64,000 bases of DNA from Mitsuaria chitosanitabida ATCC BAA-476 = NBRC 102408 (GTDB taxonomy: Bacteria; Pseudomonadota; Gammaproteobacteria; Burkholderiales; Burkholderiaceae_C): assembly GCF_001598255.1 (NCBI RefSeq), contig NZ_BCYP01000018.1, forward strand, positions 372,001 to 436,000. The letters run 5' to 3'. The position numbers and the translations under genes are program-made. The notes under the pieces are model-generated. The model saw nothing but the letters and a program-made list of their open reading frames with translations, had not been told where the DNA came from and did no database searches. Shown one piece after another: positions 16,800-26,071 of the stretch (within the stretch, counting starts at the first letter, position 1; each line of letters opens with the position of its first letter).

Positions 16800-17882
16800 T
16801 CATGTATCCCTGTCCCCGACCGGATACCGCCGCTCGGCGGCCACGATGTCCCAGACGGCGATGAACATGGCCGCGAACAGCGGCCCGATCACGAAGCCGT
16901 TGATGCCGAAGGCCGACATGCCGCCCAGCGTCGACAGCAGCACGATGTAGTCCGGCATCTTGGTGTCCTTGCCCACCAGCAGCGGCCGCAGCAGGTTGTC
17001 CACCAGCCCGATCACCACCGTGCCGAAGAACAGCAGGCCCACGCCCGAGGCGATCTGGTGGGTCGACAGCAGGTAGATCGCCACCGGGCCCCAGACCAGC
17101 GCCGCGCCCACCGCGGGGAGCAGCGACAGGAAGGCCATCAGCACTGCCCACAGCACGGGCGCGTGGATGCCCAGCACCCAGAAGGCCAGGCCGCCCAGCG
17201 CGCCCTGGATCGCGGCCACCGCGATGTTGCCCTTGACCGTCGCGCGGATCACCGTCCGGAACTTCTCGCCGAGCTGGCGCTTGTAGGAGTCCTGCAGCGG
17301 CAGCGCGTCGCGGATGCGGGCCGAGAGCTGCTCGCCGTCGCGCAGCAGGAAGAACAGCAGGTAGAGCATCACGCAGAAGCTCACCAGGAAGTCGAAGGTG
17401 TCCTGGCCGAAGCCCAGCGCCTTGGTCGCCATGAACTGGCTGCCCTGGTTCAGCGCGCTGCCCAGCTTCTCCTGCAGGTTGGACAGGTCATGCAGACCGA
17501 GGCGCTCGAGCAGCTCCAGCAGCCAGCCCGGCAGCGCCGCGTAGATCTGGGCGACATAGGTGCCGAAGTTGAACTTGCCGCTCTTGACCATCTCGAAGAC
17601 GACCGAGGCCTCCTTCACCAGCGCGCCCATGACGTAGGTCAGCGGGAGCACGACCAGCAGCAGGATCACCACGATCGAGAGCCCGGCCGCCACGCCGGGC
17701 CGCTTCGTCTTGCGCAGCAGCTTGCGATATAGCGGCTGGAACACGATGGCCAGCGCCACCCCCCACAGGACCGCGCTCAGCATCGGCCACAGGATCCAGC
17801 CGAACGCCACGGTCACCAGCGCCAGCAGGCACAGGAAGGACCGGTTCTGCAGCGCGGGCACCAGCTTGCCAGGACCACTCAT
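16800..17882 (-). CDS. AI-2E family transporter (PerM/YhhT-like permease)
   Basis: I chose ATG 17880-17882 (MSGPGKLVPALQNRS) because GAGGAG lies about ten bases upstream; the frame runs on to 17945 without support. The 360-residue protein has about eight hydrophobic segments, with a broad soluble loop between the third and fourth, as in the AI-2E transporter superfamily. Characterised members export autoinducer-2 or act as Na+/H+ antiporters, and function cannot be assigned from sequence. The C-terminal region (DNLLRPLLVGKDTKMP, STLGGMSAFGINGFVIGPL) is the most family-typical part. Confidence 0.85.
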   Translation of the reverse strand: MSGPGKLVPALQNRSFLCLLALVTVAFGWILWPMLSAVLWGVALAIVFQPLYRKLLRKTKRPGVAAGLSIVVILLLVVLPLTYVMGALVKEASVVFEMVKSGKFNFGTYVAQIYAALPGWLLELLERLGLHDLSNLQEKLGSALNQGSQFMATKALGFGQDTFDFLVSFCVMLYLLFFLLRDGEQLSARIRDALPLQDSYKRQLGEKFRTVIRATVKGNIAVAAIQGALGGLAFWVLGIHAPVLWAVLMAFLSLLPAVGAALVWGPVAIYLLSTHQIASGVGLLFFGTVVIGLVDNLLRPLLVGKDTKMPDYIVLLSTLGGMSAFGINGFVIGPLFAAMFIAVWDIVAAERRYPVGDRDT

Positions 17883-17946
17883 CGTCTCGTCGCTCCTCGG
17901 GAACTGTCGAATATCGGCGGGGTAGGCAAGAACCGACCCCAGCATG

Positions 17947-17977
17947 CGTGCCGGGGCGCGGAAAACCGCCCGGCACG
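17947..17977 (-). other. Hairpin between mpl and the AI-2E-family gene
   Basis: CGTGCCGGG at 17947-17955 pairs with CCCGGCACG at 17969-17977, with a further inner CGG/CCG pair around AAAA. It lies downstream of mpl on the minus strand but lacks a T-tract, so it may be only a weak terminator. Confidence 0.4.
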
Positions 17978-17999
17978 GCGCGGGCGCAGGATCGCCGGT

Positions 18000-19364
18000 T
18001 TACTTCAGCGCGTCCAGCAGCTTTTCGTGGATGCCGCCGAAACCGCCGTTGCTCATGCACAGCACGTGGTCGCCGGGCTTGGCCGCGCGCTTGACCATGG
18101 CCACCAGCGCATCGACATCGGCGCCGACCAGCCCCTGCTCGCCCAGCGGGGCCAGCGCCTCGGCCGCGTCCCAGGTCAGGCCTTCCTGGTTGCAGAAGCT
18201 CAGGTCGGCTTCCTCCAGCGCCCAGGGGAGCTGCGCCTTCATGGTGCCCAGCTTCATCGTGTTGGAGCGCGGCTCGAAGACCGCCAGGATGCGCTCCTGC
18301 GGGGCGATGCGGCGGCGCAGGCCGTCGATGGTGGTGTGGATCGCGGTCGGGTGATGCGCGAAGTCGTCGTAGACCTTGATGCCCCGGACCTCGCCGCGCA
18401 GCTCCAGCCGGCGGCGCACGTTCTTGAAGCTGCTCAGCGCCTCGGCCGCCTTCTCGGGGTCGATGCCGACGTGCTCCGCCGCCGCGATCGCGGCCAGCGC
18501 GTTGAGCTGGTTGTGCTCCCCCAGCAGTTCCCAGGTCACGTGTCCGACCTTCAGGCTGCCGCGCAGCACGTCGAAGGACGTCGGCTCGCCGCGAGCGCGC
18601 AGCGCGCCGGGCTCTTCCTTGCGGGCGCCGAAGCGCTGCACCTCGCTCCAGCAGCCGCGCGAGAGCACGCGCTGCAGCGCCTCCTCGCGGGCGTTCACCA
18701 CCAGCCGGCCCGACGGCGGCACCGTCCGCACCAGATGGTGGAACTGGGTCTCGATGGCGGCCAGGTCCGGGAAGATGTCGGCGTGGTCGTGCTCGAGGTT
18801 GTTCAGGATGGCCGTGCGCGGCCGGTAATGGACGAACTTGCTGCGCTTGTCGAAGAAGGCGGTGTCGTACTCGTCGGCCTCGATGACGAAGTACTTCCCG
18901 CCGCCCAGGCGCGCGGAGACACCGAAGTTCTGAGGGACGCCACCGATCAGGAAGCCGGGCGCCAGGCCCGCCGCTTCCAGGATCCAGGTCAGCATGGAGG
19001 TCGTCGAGGTCTTGCCGTGCGTTCCCGCGACGGCCAGCACGTGCTTGCCCTGCAGGACGTGCTCGGCCAGCCATTGCGGGCCGCTGGTGTAGGGGAGGCC
19101 GGCGTCCAGGATGGCTTCCATCAGCGGGAAGCGGCCTTCCGACGAGCGCGTCACCACATTGCCGACGACGAACAGATCCGGTTTGAGCGAGAGCTGCTCC
19201 GCGCCGAAGCCCTGGATCAGCTCGATCCCGAGGGCCTCCAACTGCGTCGACATCGGCGGATAGACGTTGGCGTCGCAGCCGGTGACCGTGTGGCCGGCCT
19301 CGCGCGCCAGCGCCGCCAGCCCGCCCATGAAGGTGCCGCAGATGCCAAGGATGTGGATATGCAT
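18000..19364 (-). CDS. mpl: UDP-N-acetylmuramate:L-Ala-gamma-D-Glu-meso-DAP ligase
   Basis: The 454-residue protein starts MHIHILGICGTFMGGLAALA, the Rossmann start typical of Mpl. The ATP P-loop GTHGKTSTT is at about residue 112, followed by the Mur-ligase segments EADEYDTAFFDKR and NNLEHDHADIFPD and the C-terminal DDFAHHPTAIHTT. Mpl reattaches the tripeptide L-Ala-gamma-D-Glu-meso-DAP, released in cell-wall recycling, to UDP-MurNAc in the cytoplasm. Its length matches the family. It is the first of a minus-strand group (mpl, AI-2E); the hemL gene upstream is separated by 129 bp. Confidence 0.95.
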   Translation of the reverse strand: MHIHILGICGTFMGGLAALAREAGHTVTGCDANVYPPMSTQLEALGIELIQGFGAEQLSLKPDLFVVGNVVTRSSEGRFPLMEAILDAGLPYTSGPQWLAEHVLQGKHVLAVAGTHGKTSTTSMLTWILEAAGLAPGFLIGGVPQNFGVSARLGGGKYFVIEADEYDTAFFDKRSKFVHYRPRTAILNNLEHDHADIFPDLAAIETQFHHLVRTVPPSGRLVVNAREEALQRVLSRGCWSEVQRFGARKEEPGALRARGEPTSFDVLRGSLKVGHVTWELLGEHNQLNALAAIAAAEHVGIDPEKAAEALSSFKNVRRRLELRGEVRGIKVYDDFAHHPTAIHTTIDGLRRRIAPQERILAVFEPRSNTMKLGTMKAQLPWALEEADLSFCNQEGLTWDAAEALAPLGEQGLVGADVDALVAMVKRAAKPGDHVLCMSNGGFGGIHEKLLDALK

Positions 19365-19493
19365 GTCTCTCTCTCAGCTGCTGTACCAAACGGTAAGCAA
19401 GGGTAATGCCTGTCGCGAGGTGAAATTCCTGCGACGACCCGGGCACGCCGCCTGACGGGTGGGGCCGCGGTCCCGACCCGTCGGGGAAGGGGC

Positions 19494-20780
19494 TCAGCGC
19501 AGGGCGCGGCGGGCGGCGTCCAGCGTGGCGTCGATGTCGGCGTCGGTGTGGGCGGCGGAGACGAAGCCGGCCTCGTACAGGGCCGGGGCCAGATAGACGC
19601 CGGCATCCAGCATGCCGTGGAAGAAGCGGTTGAAGCGCTCCTTGTCCGTGGTCATGACGGTCGTGTAGTTCTGGGGCAGTTCGGGGAGCAGGAAGAAGCC
19701 GAACATGCCGCCCTGGCAATCCGCGCTGAACGGGACGCCGTTCTCGGCCGCCACGGCCTTCAGGCCGTCGACCAGGCGCTGGGTGCGGGCGGCCAGCGCG
19801 TCGAAGACGCCGGGCTTCTTGAGCTCGCGCAGGGTCGCCAGGCCGCAGGCGGTGGCCACCGGGTTGCCCGACAGCGTGCCGGCCTGGTAGACGCCGCCCA
19901 GCGGGGCGAGGTGGCGCATGATCTCGCGGCTGGCGCCGAAGGCGGCCAGCGGCATGCCGCCGCCGATGACCTTGCCGAACACGCTGATGTCGGGCACGAA
20001 GCCCGGGATCAGGTCGGCGTACAGGCCCTGCGCGCTGCGCAGGCCGACGCGGAAGCCGGTCATCACCTCGTCCAGCACCAGCAGGGCGCCGTGCTGGCGG
20101 CAGAGCTCGCGCAAGCGGGTCATGAAGGGGACGCTGGCGCGCACGAAGTTCATGTTGCCGGCGATGGGCTCGATGATCACGCAGGCCAGTTCCGGTCCGT
20201 GCAGCGCGAAGGCTTCCTCGAGCTGGGCGACGTTGTTGTATTCCAGCACGATGGTGTGCTGCGCGGTCTCCTCGGGGACGCCGGCCGAGGTCGGATGGCC
20301 GAAGGTCGCCAGGCCCGAGCCCGCCTTCACCAGCAGGGCGTCGGTGTGGCCGTGATAGCAGCCCTCGAACTTGATGAACTTGCTGCGGTGCGTCGCGCCG
20401 CGCGCCAGGCGGATGGCGCTCATCGTGGCCTCGGTGCCGGAGCTGACCAGGCGGACCTGCTCGCAGCTCGGGACCAGGGCCAGGATCTCCTCGGCCAGCT
20501 CGACCTCGCGCTCGGTGGGGGCGCCGAAGGAGAAGCCCTCCAGCACGGCCTTCTGCACGGCCTCCAGCACGGCCGGATGGCCGTGGCCCAGGATCATCGG
20601 GCCCCAGGAGCCGATGTAGTCGATGTAGCGCTTGCCGTCGGCGTCGACGATGTAGGCGCCTTCACCGCGCGTGATGAAGCGCGGCGTGCCGCCGACCGCG
20701 CGGAAGGCGCGCACCGGCGAGTTCACGCCACCGGGAATGACGCGCTGGGCGCGGGCGAACAGGGTCTCGTTCTGGCTCAT
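19494..20780 (-). CDS. hemL: Glutamate-1-semialdehyde 2,1-aminomutase
   Basis: The 428-residue protein starts [20 protein letters not shown]. The PLP lysine is in [15 protein letters not shown] at about residue 265, and [18 protein letters not shown] and [15 protein letters not shown] mark the cofactor pocket. It converts glutamate-1-semialdehyde to 5-aminolevulinate in the C5 haem pathway. Length and motifs match the family throughout. The thiD gene lies 62 bp upstream on the same strand. Confidence 0.96.
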   Translation of the reverse strand: MSQNETLFARAQRVIPGGVNSPVRAFRAVGGTPRFITRGEGAYIVDADGKRYIDYIGSWGPMILGHGHPAVLEAVQKAVLEGFSFGAPTEREVELAEEILALVPSCEQVRLVSSGTEATMSAIRLARGATHRSKFIKFEGCYHGHTDALLVKAGSGLATFGHPTSAGVPEETAQHTIVLEYNNVAQLEEAFALHGPELACVIIEPIAGNMNFVRASVPFMTRLRELCRQHGALLVLDEVMTGFRVGLRSAQGLYADLIPGFVPDISVFGKVIGGGMPLAAFGASREIMRHLAPLGGVYQAGTLSGNPVATACGLATLRELKKPGVFDALAARTQRLVDGLKAVAAENGVPFSADCQGGMFGFFLLPELPQNYTTVMTTDKERFNRFFHGMLDAGVYLAPALYEAGFVSAAHTDADIDATLDAARRALR

Positions 20781-20842
20781 GGGATCGGGTCCGTACTACT
20801 CGAGGGTCGCCGCGCGGCGCGTGGGTGGGCGCGGGCGCGGGG

Positions 20843-21811
20843 TCAGTGGATGCGGCGCGGGCCGCCGCGGCTGGGCGGCTCGTCCATCGGGGCTTCCTCG
20901 GCGGCCGTGGCCGAGGCGGGCAGCGGCTGGCCGTCCTCGCCTTCCTCGCCGGGCGGCAGCGCCCAGAAGAAGCGGTCCGGGACCACGTTGCCCATGCCGG
21001 GGCGGAAGCCCGCCTCCAGCGACTGGTCCAGGAACGCCAGGGCCTCGCCCACCGCGTCGTGCGGCTCGGAGCCGACCGACAGCAGCGCGGCCAGGGCGGC
21101 GGACAGCGTGTCGCCGGCGCCCACGAAGCTGGCCTCGAAGCGCTCGAACTTCTCGCCCGTGATGGCGCCCTGCGGGCCGGCCAGGACGTTGTCGATGAAC
21201 TGGTTCGGGAGGCCGATGCCGGTCACCAGGACGTGCGCGGCGCCATGCTGGTGCGCGGCCACGGCCAGCTCGCGCGGGGAGGCCGGGCGGTCGGCGTCCC
21301 AGTCCGGGAGCAGGCAGTCGCTCAGCGTTTTGTGGTTGCCCACCAGGACCAGCGTCTGCGGCAGCACCAGCTCGCGGAAGGCGTCCAGGTAGCTCTGCTG
21401 CTGCTCCTCGTCCAGCCAGGAGATGCTGGGCAGATAGGCCACCAGCGGGGTGTCGGGGTAGTCGGACAGCACTTCCGCCACCGACGAGATGCCCTCGGCG
21501 CTGCCCAGGAAACCGACCTTCCAGGCGGCGACCGGGACGTCCTCCAGGATCGAGCGGGCCTGCTCGACGATCACGTCGCCGTCCAGGGTGTGGTGGTCGA
21601 AGACCTCCGCCGTGTCGCGCATGACGATGGCCGTCACCACCGGAAGCGCGTGCGCGCCCATGGCCGCGATGGTCGCGACGTCACCGGCGCTGCCGCCCGC
21701 GCCGCTGGGGTCGCTGGCGTTGAAGCTCATCACGCAGGCGGGCGGGGGGGATTCCTGCTCGTCGTCGACGGCGTCGTGGGGGTCTTGCGATGAGAGGTCT
21801 GGGCGGCTCAT
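20843..21811 (-). CDS. thiD: Hydroxymethylpyrimidine/phosphomethylpyrimidine kinase
   Basis: The 322-residue protein shows the ribokinase-family substrate segment SFNASDPSGAGGSAGD near residue 30 and the anion-hole motif FVGAGDTLSAALAALL near residue 230. ThiD phosphorylates HMP and HMP-P in thiamine pyrophosphate synthesis. The 25-residue acidic N-terminal extension and the acidic, Pro-rich C-terminal tail make it longer than E. coli ThiD (266 residues). No thiE follows here; hemL is directly downstream. It is divergent from the rubredoxin gene. Confidence 0.88.
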   Translation of the reverse strand: MSRPDLSSQDPHDAVDDEQESPPPACVMSFNASDPSGAGGSAGDVATIAAMGAHALPVVTAIVMRDTAEVFDHHTLDGDVIVEQARSILEDVPVAAWKVGFLGSAEGISSVAEVLSDYPDTPLVAYLPSISWLDEEQQQSYLDAFRELVLPQTLVLVGNHKTLSDCLLPDWDADRPASPRELAVAAHQHGAAHVLVTGIGLPNQFIDNVLAGPQGAITGEKFERFEASFVGAGDTLSAALAALLSVGSEPHDAVGEALAFLDQSLEAGFRPGMGNVVPDRFFWALPPGEEGEDGQPLPASATAAEEAPMDEPPSRGGPRRIH

Positions 21812-21920
21812 GAATAGGTGGCGCGAAGCCGTGAACTGATGCGCGGGATGTGAAGAAGCACCGCTATCGACTGTTGTTTCATCGGTACTTCTGCCCTCCG
21901 ATCGGCCCGGGGGGCGTGGC

Positions 21921-21926
21921 TACAAT
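21921..21926 (+). promoter_or_regulatory. Candidate -10 element of the rubredoxin gene
   Basis: TACAAT lies 18 bases before ATG 21945 in the thiD/rubredoxin divergent gap. A transcript starting about seven bases downstream would have only a roughly 12-base leader. No clear -35 hexamer is visible. Confidence 0.5.
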
Positions 21927-21944
21927 CTTTCGATCATTGTAGTG

Positions 21945-22136
21945 ATGCAAAGTCAACCCATCGTGAGCGAAGCAAGGACCTGGATGTGCCTGATCTGCGG
22001 CTGGATTTATGACGAGGCCGCGGGGGACCCCGAGCACGGCATCGCCGCCGGCACGCGTTGGGAGGATGTCGACATGAACTGGACCTGTCCCGAATGCGGC
22101 GCCCGCAAGGAGGACTTCGAAATGGTCCAGATCTGA
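21945..22136 (+). CDS. Rubredoxin
   Basis: The 63-residue protein has the two iron-binding pairs CLICGWIYDEAAGD and CPECGARKEDFEMV, giving the Cys4 FeS site of rubredoxin, a small cytoplasmic electron carrier. ATG 21945 is used here; a GTG at 21942 and a later ATG at 21984 (MCLICGW) are alternatives, and the last has the better ribosome site (AAGGAC). A rubredoxin directly upstream of pilG is a recurring arrangement that I recall from Burkholderiales. The redox partner cannot be read from this window. Confidence 0.93.
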   Translation: MQSQPIVSEARTWMCLICGWIYDEAAGDPEHGIAAGTRWEDVDMNWTCPECGARKEDFEMVQI

Positions 22137-22265
22137 CCCCCACTTCCGGGCGCCGGCCGATCGTCCTGTCATCGATCATCGCGGCCGACCCCGGAAGGGA
22201 CCGAACTTCTGTCGCGATCCTGAAATTTCTCTGACAACCAACGTCTGAACAATACGGAGAACAGC

Positions 22266-22661
22266 TTGGAATCCAGCGCGAGCCCCCGCACGGCGACCAA
22301 GGTGCTGGTCATCGACGACAGCAACACGATCCGCCGCAGCGCCGAGATCTTCCTGAAGCAGGGCGGCCATGAGGTCGTGCTCGCCGAGGACGGCTTCGAC
22401 GCGCTGGCCAAGCTGAGCGACTACCAGCCCGACCTGGTGTTCTGCGACATCCTGATGCCGCGCCTGGACGGGTATCAGACCTGCGCGATCATCAAGCGCA
22501 ACCCGCAGTTCTCCAACGTCCCGGTGATCATGCTGTCCTCCAAGGACGGCCTGTTCGACAAGGCGCGTGGCCGGATGGTGGGATCGCAGGACTACCTGAC
22601 CAAGCCCTTCACCAAGGACCAGCTGCTGCAGGCGGTCCAACAGCACCGGCGCGAGGCCTGA
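22266..22661 (+). CDS. pilG: Type IV pilus response regulator PilG (TTG start)
   Basis: The 131-residue stand-alone receiver domain begins at TTG 22266, which GGAGA at 22256-22260 identifies as the start, five bases upstream; no ATG fits. The phospho-acceptor is D61 (LVFCDILMPRLDG), with acidic residues IDDSN at about 16-20 and the lysine in YLTKPF. PilG is phosphorylated by ChpA and promotes pilus extension and cAMP signalling in Pseudomonas. It is the first gene of the Chp cluster pilG-pilH-pilI-pilJ-chpA, 129 bp after rubredoxin. Confidence 0.9.
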   Translation: MESSASPRTATKVLVIDDSNTIRRSAEIFLKQGGHEVVLAEDGFDALAKLSDYQPDLVFCDILMPRLDGYQTCAIIKRNPQFSNVPVIMLSSKDGLFDKARGRMVGSQDYLTKPFTKDQLLQAVQQHRREA

Positions 22662-22759
22662 GCCCGCGTCCGCTCCCAAGCCCAGTTTCCACAACACCCA
22701 ACGACGCCCACATCCGACAAGGCCGCCAGCCGTCCCGGGGCGCCACAAGGGGAGTTCTC

Positions 22760-23125
22760 ATGCCCATCCAAAAGATCCTGCTGGTCGATGATTCGAAGAC
22801 CGAGCTGCACGCGCTGAGCGACATGCTCGGCAAGCGCGGCTTTTCCGTGCGCACCGCCGAGAACGGCGAAGAGGCGATGAAGCGTCTGGCCGAGGAGAAG
22901 CCCGACCTGATCCTGATGGACGTGGTCATGCCCGGCCAGAACGGCTTCCAGCTGACCCGCGCCATCACTCGCGACGAGCGCTACGCCGACGTGCCCGTGA
23001 TCATGTGCACCAGCAAGAACCAGGAAACCGACAAGGTCTGGGGCATGCGCCAGGGCGCGCGCGACTACGTCGTCAAGCCCGTCAAGGCCGAGGAACTGCT
23101 GGCCAAGATCAAGGCGCTGGGCTGA
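22760..23125 (+). CDS. pilH: Type IV pilus response regulator PilH
   Basis: The 121-residue receiver domain starts MPIQKILLVDDSKTELHAL; the ribosome site AGGGGAG is just upstream of ATG 22760. D54 (LILMDVVMPGQNG) is the phosphorylation site and DYVVKPVKAEE holds the conserved lysine. In Pseudomonas, PilH acts mainly as a phosphate sink or retraction-side regulator opposing PilG. It is separated from pilG by 98 bp and from pilI by only 7 bp. Confidence 0.92.
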   Translation: MPIQKILLVDDSKTELHALSDMLGKRGFSVRTAENGEEAMKRLAEEKPDLILMDVVMPGQNGFQLTRAITRDERYADVPVIMCTSKNQETDKVWGMRQGARDYVVKPVKAEELLAKIKALG

Positions 23126-23132
23126 CACCATC

Positions 23133-23651
23133 ATGGCCAACAAGCAAGCGCTGCGCGAACTTCAACAACGGCTGGCGCAGCGCATGCAGGCGGCGCGCGA
23201 GGCGCCTCAGGCCGCCAGCTGGCTGGCCGTCGAGTGCGCCGGCCTGGGGCTGCTGCTCCCGCTGAAGCAGTCCGGCGAGATCTTCACGCCGGTCCCGCTG
23301 CAACCCGTCCCCTACACACAACCCTGGATGCTGGGCGTCGCGAACCTGCGCGGCGGACTGCACACGGTGGTGGACCTGTCCGCCTTCCTGGGCCTGCGCG
23401 GCCCGACGGCGCTGACCACGGCCCACCGGCTGGTGTCGGTCAGCCCGGAACTGGGCATCAACTGCGCGCTGCTGGTGGACCAGCTGCTGGGGCTGCGCGG
23501 TGACGAACAACTCCAGGCCGAGCCCGACACGCCCGGCCATCCGGACTTCGCCCCGGCGCGCATGCGCGACGGGGAGGGCCGGCGCTGGCAGGTGCTGGAT
23601 CTGGATGCGCTCGCGCAGCATCCCCAGTTCCTGCGCATCGTGTTGAACTGA
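23133..23651 (+). CDS. pilI: CheW-like coupling protein PilI
   Basis: The 172-residue protein is a single CheW domain, visible as [21 protein letters not shown], then [21 protein letters not shown] and [13 protein letters not shown]. It is expected to link the PilJ chemoreceptor to the ChpA kinase at the cell pole. A charged, helical N-terminal 25 residues ([19 protein letters not shown]) precede the fold. It starts 7 bp after pilH, so the genes are cotranscribed. Confidence 0.9.
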   Translation: MANKQALRELQQRLAQRMQAAREAPQAASWLAVECAGLGLLLPLKQSGEIFTPVPLQPVPYTQPWMLGVANLRGGLHTVVDLSAFLGLRGPTALTTAHRLVSVSPELGINCALLVDQLLGLRGDEQLQAEPDTPGHPDFAPARMRDGEGRRWQVLDLDALAQHPQFLRIVLN

Positions 23652-23718
23652 GCGCCACACGGCGAGGCGACGGTCCCGTTCCGGGTCCCGAACGAAGAAA
23701 CGACCAAACGAGGGTGAG

Positions 23719-25983
23719 ATGAGCTTCCTGGACAAGATCAAGAACAAGGGCAAGAACGAGGGCAAGGCGGACGTCGACATCGACGCGGGACCGACCACCG
23801 AGCAGACGGGGCCGGGCACCGACGACACCCAGGACTTCCAGCCCTCGATCATCACGACGGCCCAGCCGACCCCGGAATTCCAGGACACGAACGCCGGCTA
23901 CCAGCCGTCGGCCACCGCCCCGGAAGCGCCGACCCCGATGCCGGCCGTGAAGGCCCCCGAGGCCCGCCGCACCGGCCTGCTGACCGCGCTGGTCGCGGCC
24001 GGCCTGATCGGCACGACGCTGACGGTGACGATGTCGCTGGTCGGCGGCAACCGTTCCGCGGCGCAGGTGCGCGGCGCCGGTCAGGCGGCCATGCAGTCGC
24101 AGCGACTGGCCAAGGCGGTCTCGACCGCGCTGCTGGGCAACAAGAACGCCTTCCCCGAGATGAAGGAAGCGTCGGACGTGCTGACCGGCGTGATCGGCTC
24201 GCTGCGCGACGGCAGCGGCGATCTGGCCAAGGCCCCGGGCTCGGTCGACGCGACGCTCGAGCGCATCGCCCCCATGGTCGCCCGCGCCGACAAGAACACC
24301 AAGGTCATGCTGGCCCAGGAGAAGGTGCTGACGCAGGTCGGCGCCGCGCTGCGCGCCATCAACCGGCAATCGTCCGACCTGCTGGAAAGCGCCGAGGCCG
24401 TGGCCTCGCTGTCGCTGCAGAGCTCGGCCCCGACCGGCGAAGTCGCCGCGGTCGGCCAGCTGGTGATGCTGACCCAGCGCATCGGCAAGTCCGCCAACGA
24501 ATTCCTGACGCAGGAAGGCGTGAGCCCCGAGGCCGTCTTCCTGCTGGGCAAGGACCTGAACGCCTTCCGCGAGATCGCCCAGGCGCTGCTCAACGGCAAC
24601 CCCGAGCTGCACCTGAACGGCGCCAAGGACGCGCAGGTGCGCGAGCGCCTGAAGGTCCTGCTGACCCAGTACGACCAGACCCGCACGCAGGCCACCGCCA
24701 TCCTGTCCAACCTGCAGGGCCTGGTGTCCGCGCGGGAAGCGCAGACGGCGATCCTCAACGACAGCGAAGTGCTGCGCAAGGACCTGGACGAGCTGTCGCA
24801 GGGCCTGGAGTCGGCCGGCGGCCTGAACCCGCTGCTGCTGATCGGCATGGTCGCCTCGCTGGCGCTGCTGATCCTGGGCGCGGTCGGTTTCCTGCGCCTG
24901 TACGTGACGGACCAGGGACGCCGCGCGCAGCTGGCCGAAGAACAGCGCCGCGAGGCCGAGGCCCAGGAGCAGGAGGCCAAGCGCGTCAACGACGCCAACC
25001 AGGCCGCGATTCTGCGACTGATGAACGAGCTGCAGACGGTCGCGGAAGGCGACCTGACGCACCAGGCCACGGTGACGGAGGACATCACCGGCGCGATCGC
25101 CGACTCGGTGAACTACACCGTGGAAGAGCTGCGCACGCTGGTGCACCAGGTGCAGACCACGGCGGTCCGGGTGACGGACACGACGGCTCAGGTCGACCAG
25201 ACCTCGACCGAGCTGCTGGCCGCCTCGACCGAACAGCTGCACGAGATCCGCGCCACCGGCGAGGCCGTGCTGCAGATGGCGCACCGGATCAACGACGTGT
25301 CCGCGCAGGCGCAACAGACCGCCGACGTGGCGCGCCAGTCCCGGGAAGCCGCCGAGCAGGGTCTGCAGGCCATGCAGAACAACATCGGCGGTATGAACCA
25401 GATCCGCGACCACATCCAGGAAACGTCCAAGCGCATCAAGCGCCTGGGCGAGTCCTCGCAGGAGATCGGCGAGATCACCGAGCTGATCTCGGACATTACC
25501 GAGCAGACCAACGTGCTGGCGCTGAACGCGGCCATCCAGGCGGCGTCCGCCGGTGAAGCCGGTCGCGGCTTCTCGGTGGTGGCGGAAGAAGTGCAGCGTC
25601 TGGCGGAACGTTCCGCCGACGCGACGCGCCGGATCGCGGCGCTGGTCAAGACCATTCAGACCGACACGCACGACGCGGTGGCCGCCATGGAGCGGTCCAC
25701 GCTGGGCGTGGTCGAGGGCACGAAGCTGTCCGACGCGGCCGGCCGCGCGCTGGAGGACATCGACTCGGTGTCCCGGCGCCTGGACGACCTGATCGCGCAG
25801 ATCTCGTCGGTCGCGCAGAACGAAGCGCGCGCCGCCAACGAGGTCGGCGCCAACATCCAGCACATCTTCGCGGTGACCGAGCAGACCTCCGAGGGCACGC
25901 GGTCGACGGCGCAGATGGTGCACGAGCTGTCGCGGTCCGCCGAGGCGCTGAAGCAGTCGGTGGCCCGATTCAAGGTCGTCTGA
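23719..25983 (+). CDS. pilJ: Type IV pilus chemoreceptor PilJ
   Basis: The 754-residue methyl-accepting protein has an unusual acidic, Pro-rich cytoplasmic N-terminus (about residues 1-82), TM1 at about 86-109, a large helical periplasmic domain with two PilJ-type repeats ([11 protein letters not shown] and [12 protein letters not shown]), TM2 at about 372-395 and the cytoplasmic signalling domain. The hairpin tip [21 protein letters not shown] at about residue 595 contacts CheA and CheW proteins. Pseudomonas PilJ is about 680 residues and lacks such a long N-terminal tail. It senses surface or pilin signals in the Chp system. There is no C-terminal CheR-docking pentapeptide. Confidence 0.92.
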   Translation: MSFLDKIKNKGKNEGKADVDIDAGPTTEQTGPGTDDTQDFQPSIITTAQPTPEFQDTNAGYQPSATAPEAPTPMPAVKAPEARRTGLLTALVAAGLIGTTLTVTMSLVGGNRSAAQVRGAGQAAMQSQRLAKAVSTALLGNKNAFPEMKEASDVLTGVIGSLRDGSGDLAKAPGSVDATLERIAPMVARADKNTKVMLAQEKVLTQVGAALRAINRQSSDLLESAEAVASLSLQSSAPTGEVAAVGQLVMLTQRIGKSANEFLTQEGVSPEAVFLLGKDLNAFREIAQALLNGNPELHLNGAKDAQVRERLKVLLTQYDQTRTQATAILSNLQGLVSAREAQTAILNDSEVLRKDLDELSQGLESAGGLNPLLLIGMVASLALLILGAVGFLRLYVTDQGRRAQLAEEQRREAEAQEQEAKRVNDANQAAILRLMNELQTVAEGDLTHQATVTEDITGAIADSVNYTVEELRTLVHQVQTTAVRVTDTTAQVDQTSTELLAASTEQLHEIRATGEAVLQMAHRINDVSAQAQQTADVARQSREAAEQGLQAMQNNIGGMNQIRDHIQETSKRIKRLGESSQEIGEITELISDITEQTNVLALNAAIQAASAGEAGRGFSVVAEEVQRLAERSADATRRIAALVKTIQTDTHDAVAAMERSTLGVVEGTKLSDAAGRALEDIDSVSRRLDDLIAQISSVAQNEARAANEVGANIQHIFAVTEQTSEGTRSTAQMVHELSRSAEALKQSVARFKVV

Positions 25984-26071
25984 TCCAGAGGACGGGCAGG
26001 CGAGGCCGAGGAGCGGCCCGCGCGCCCGAGCAGGGAAGACGGCGAGACAAGAGCGACAACAAAGAGCGAGC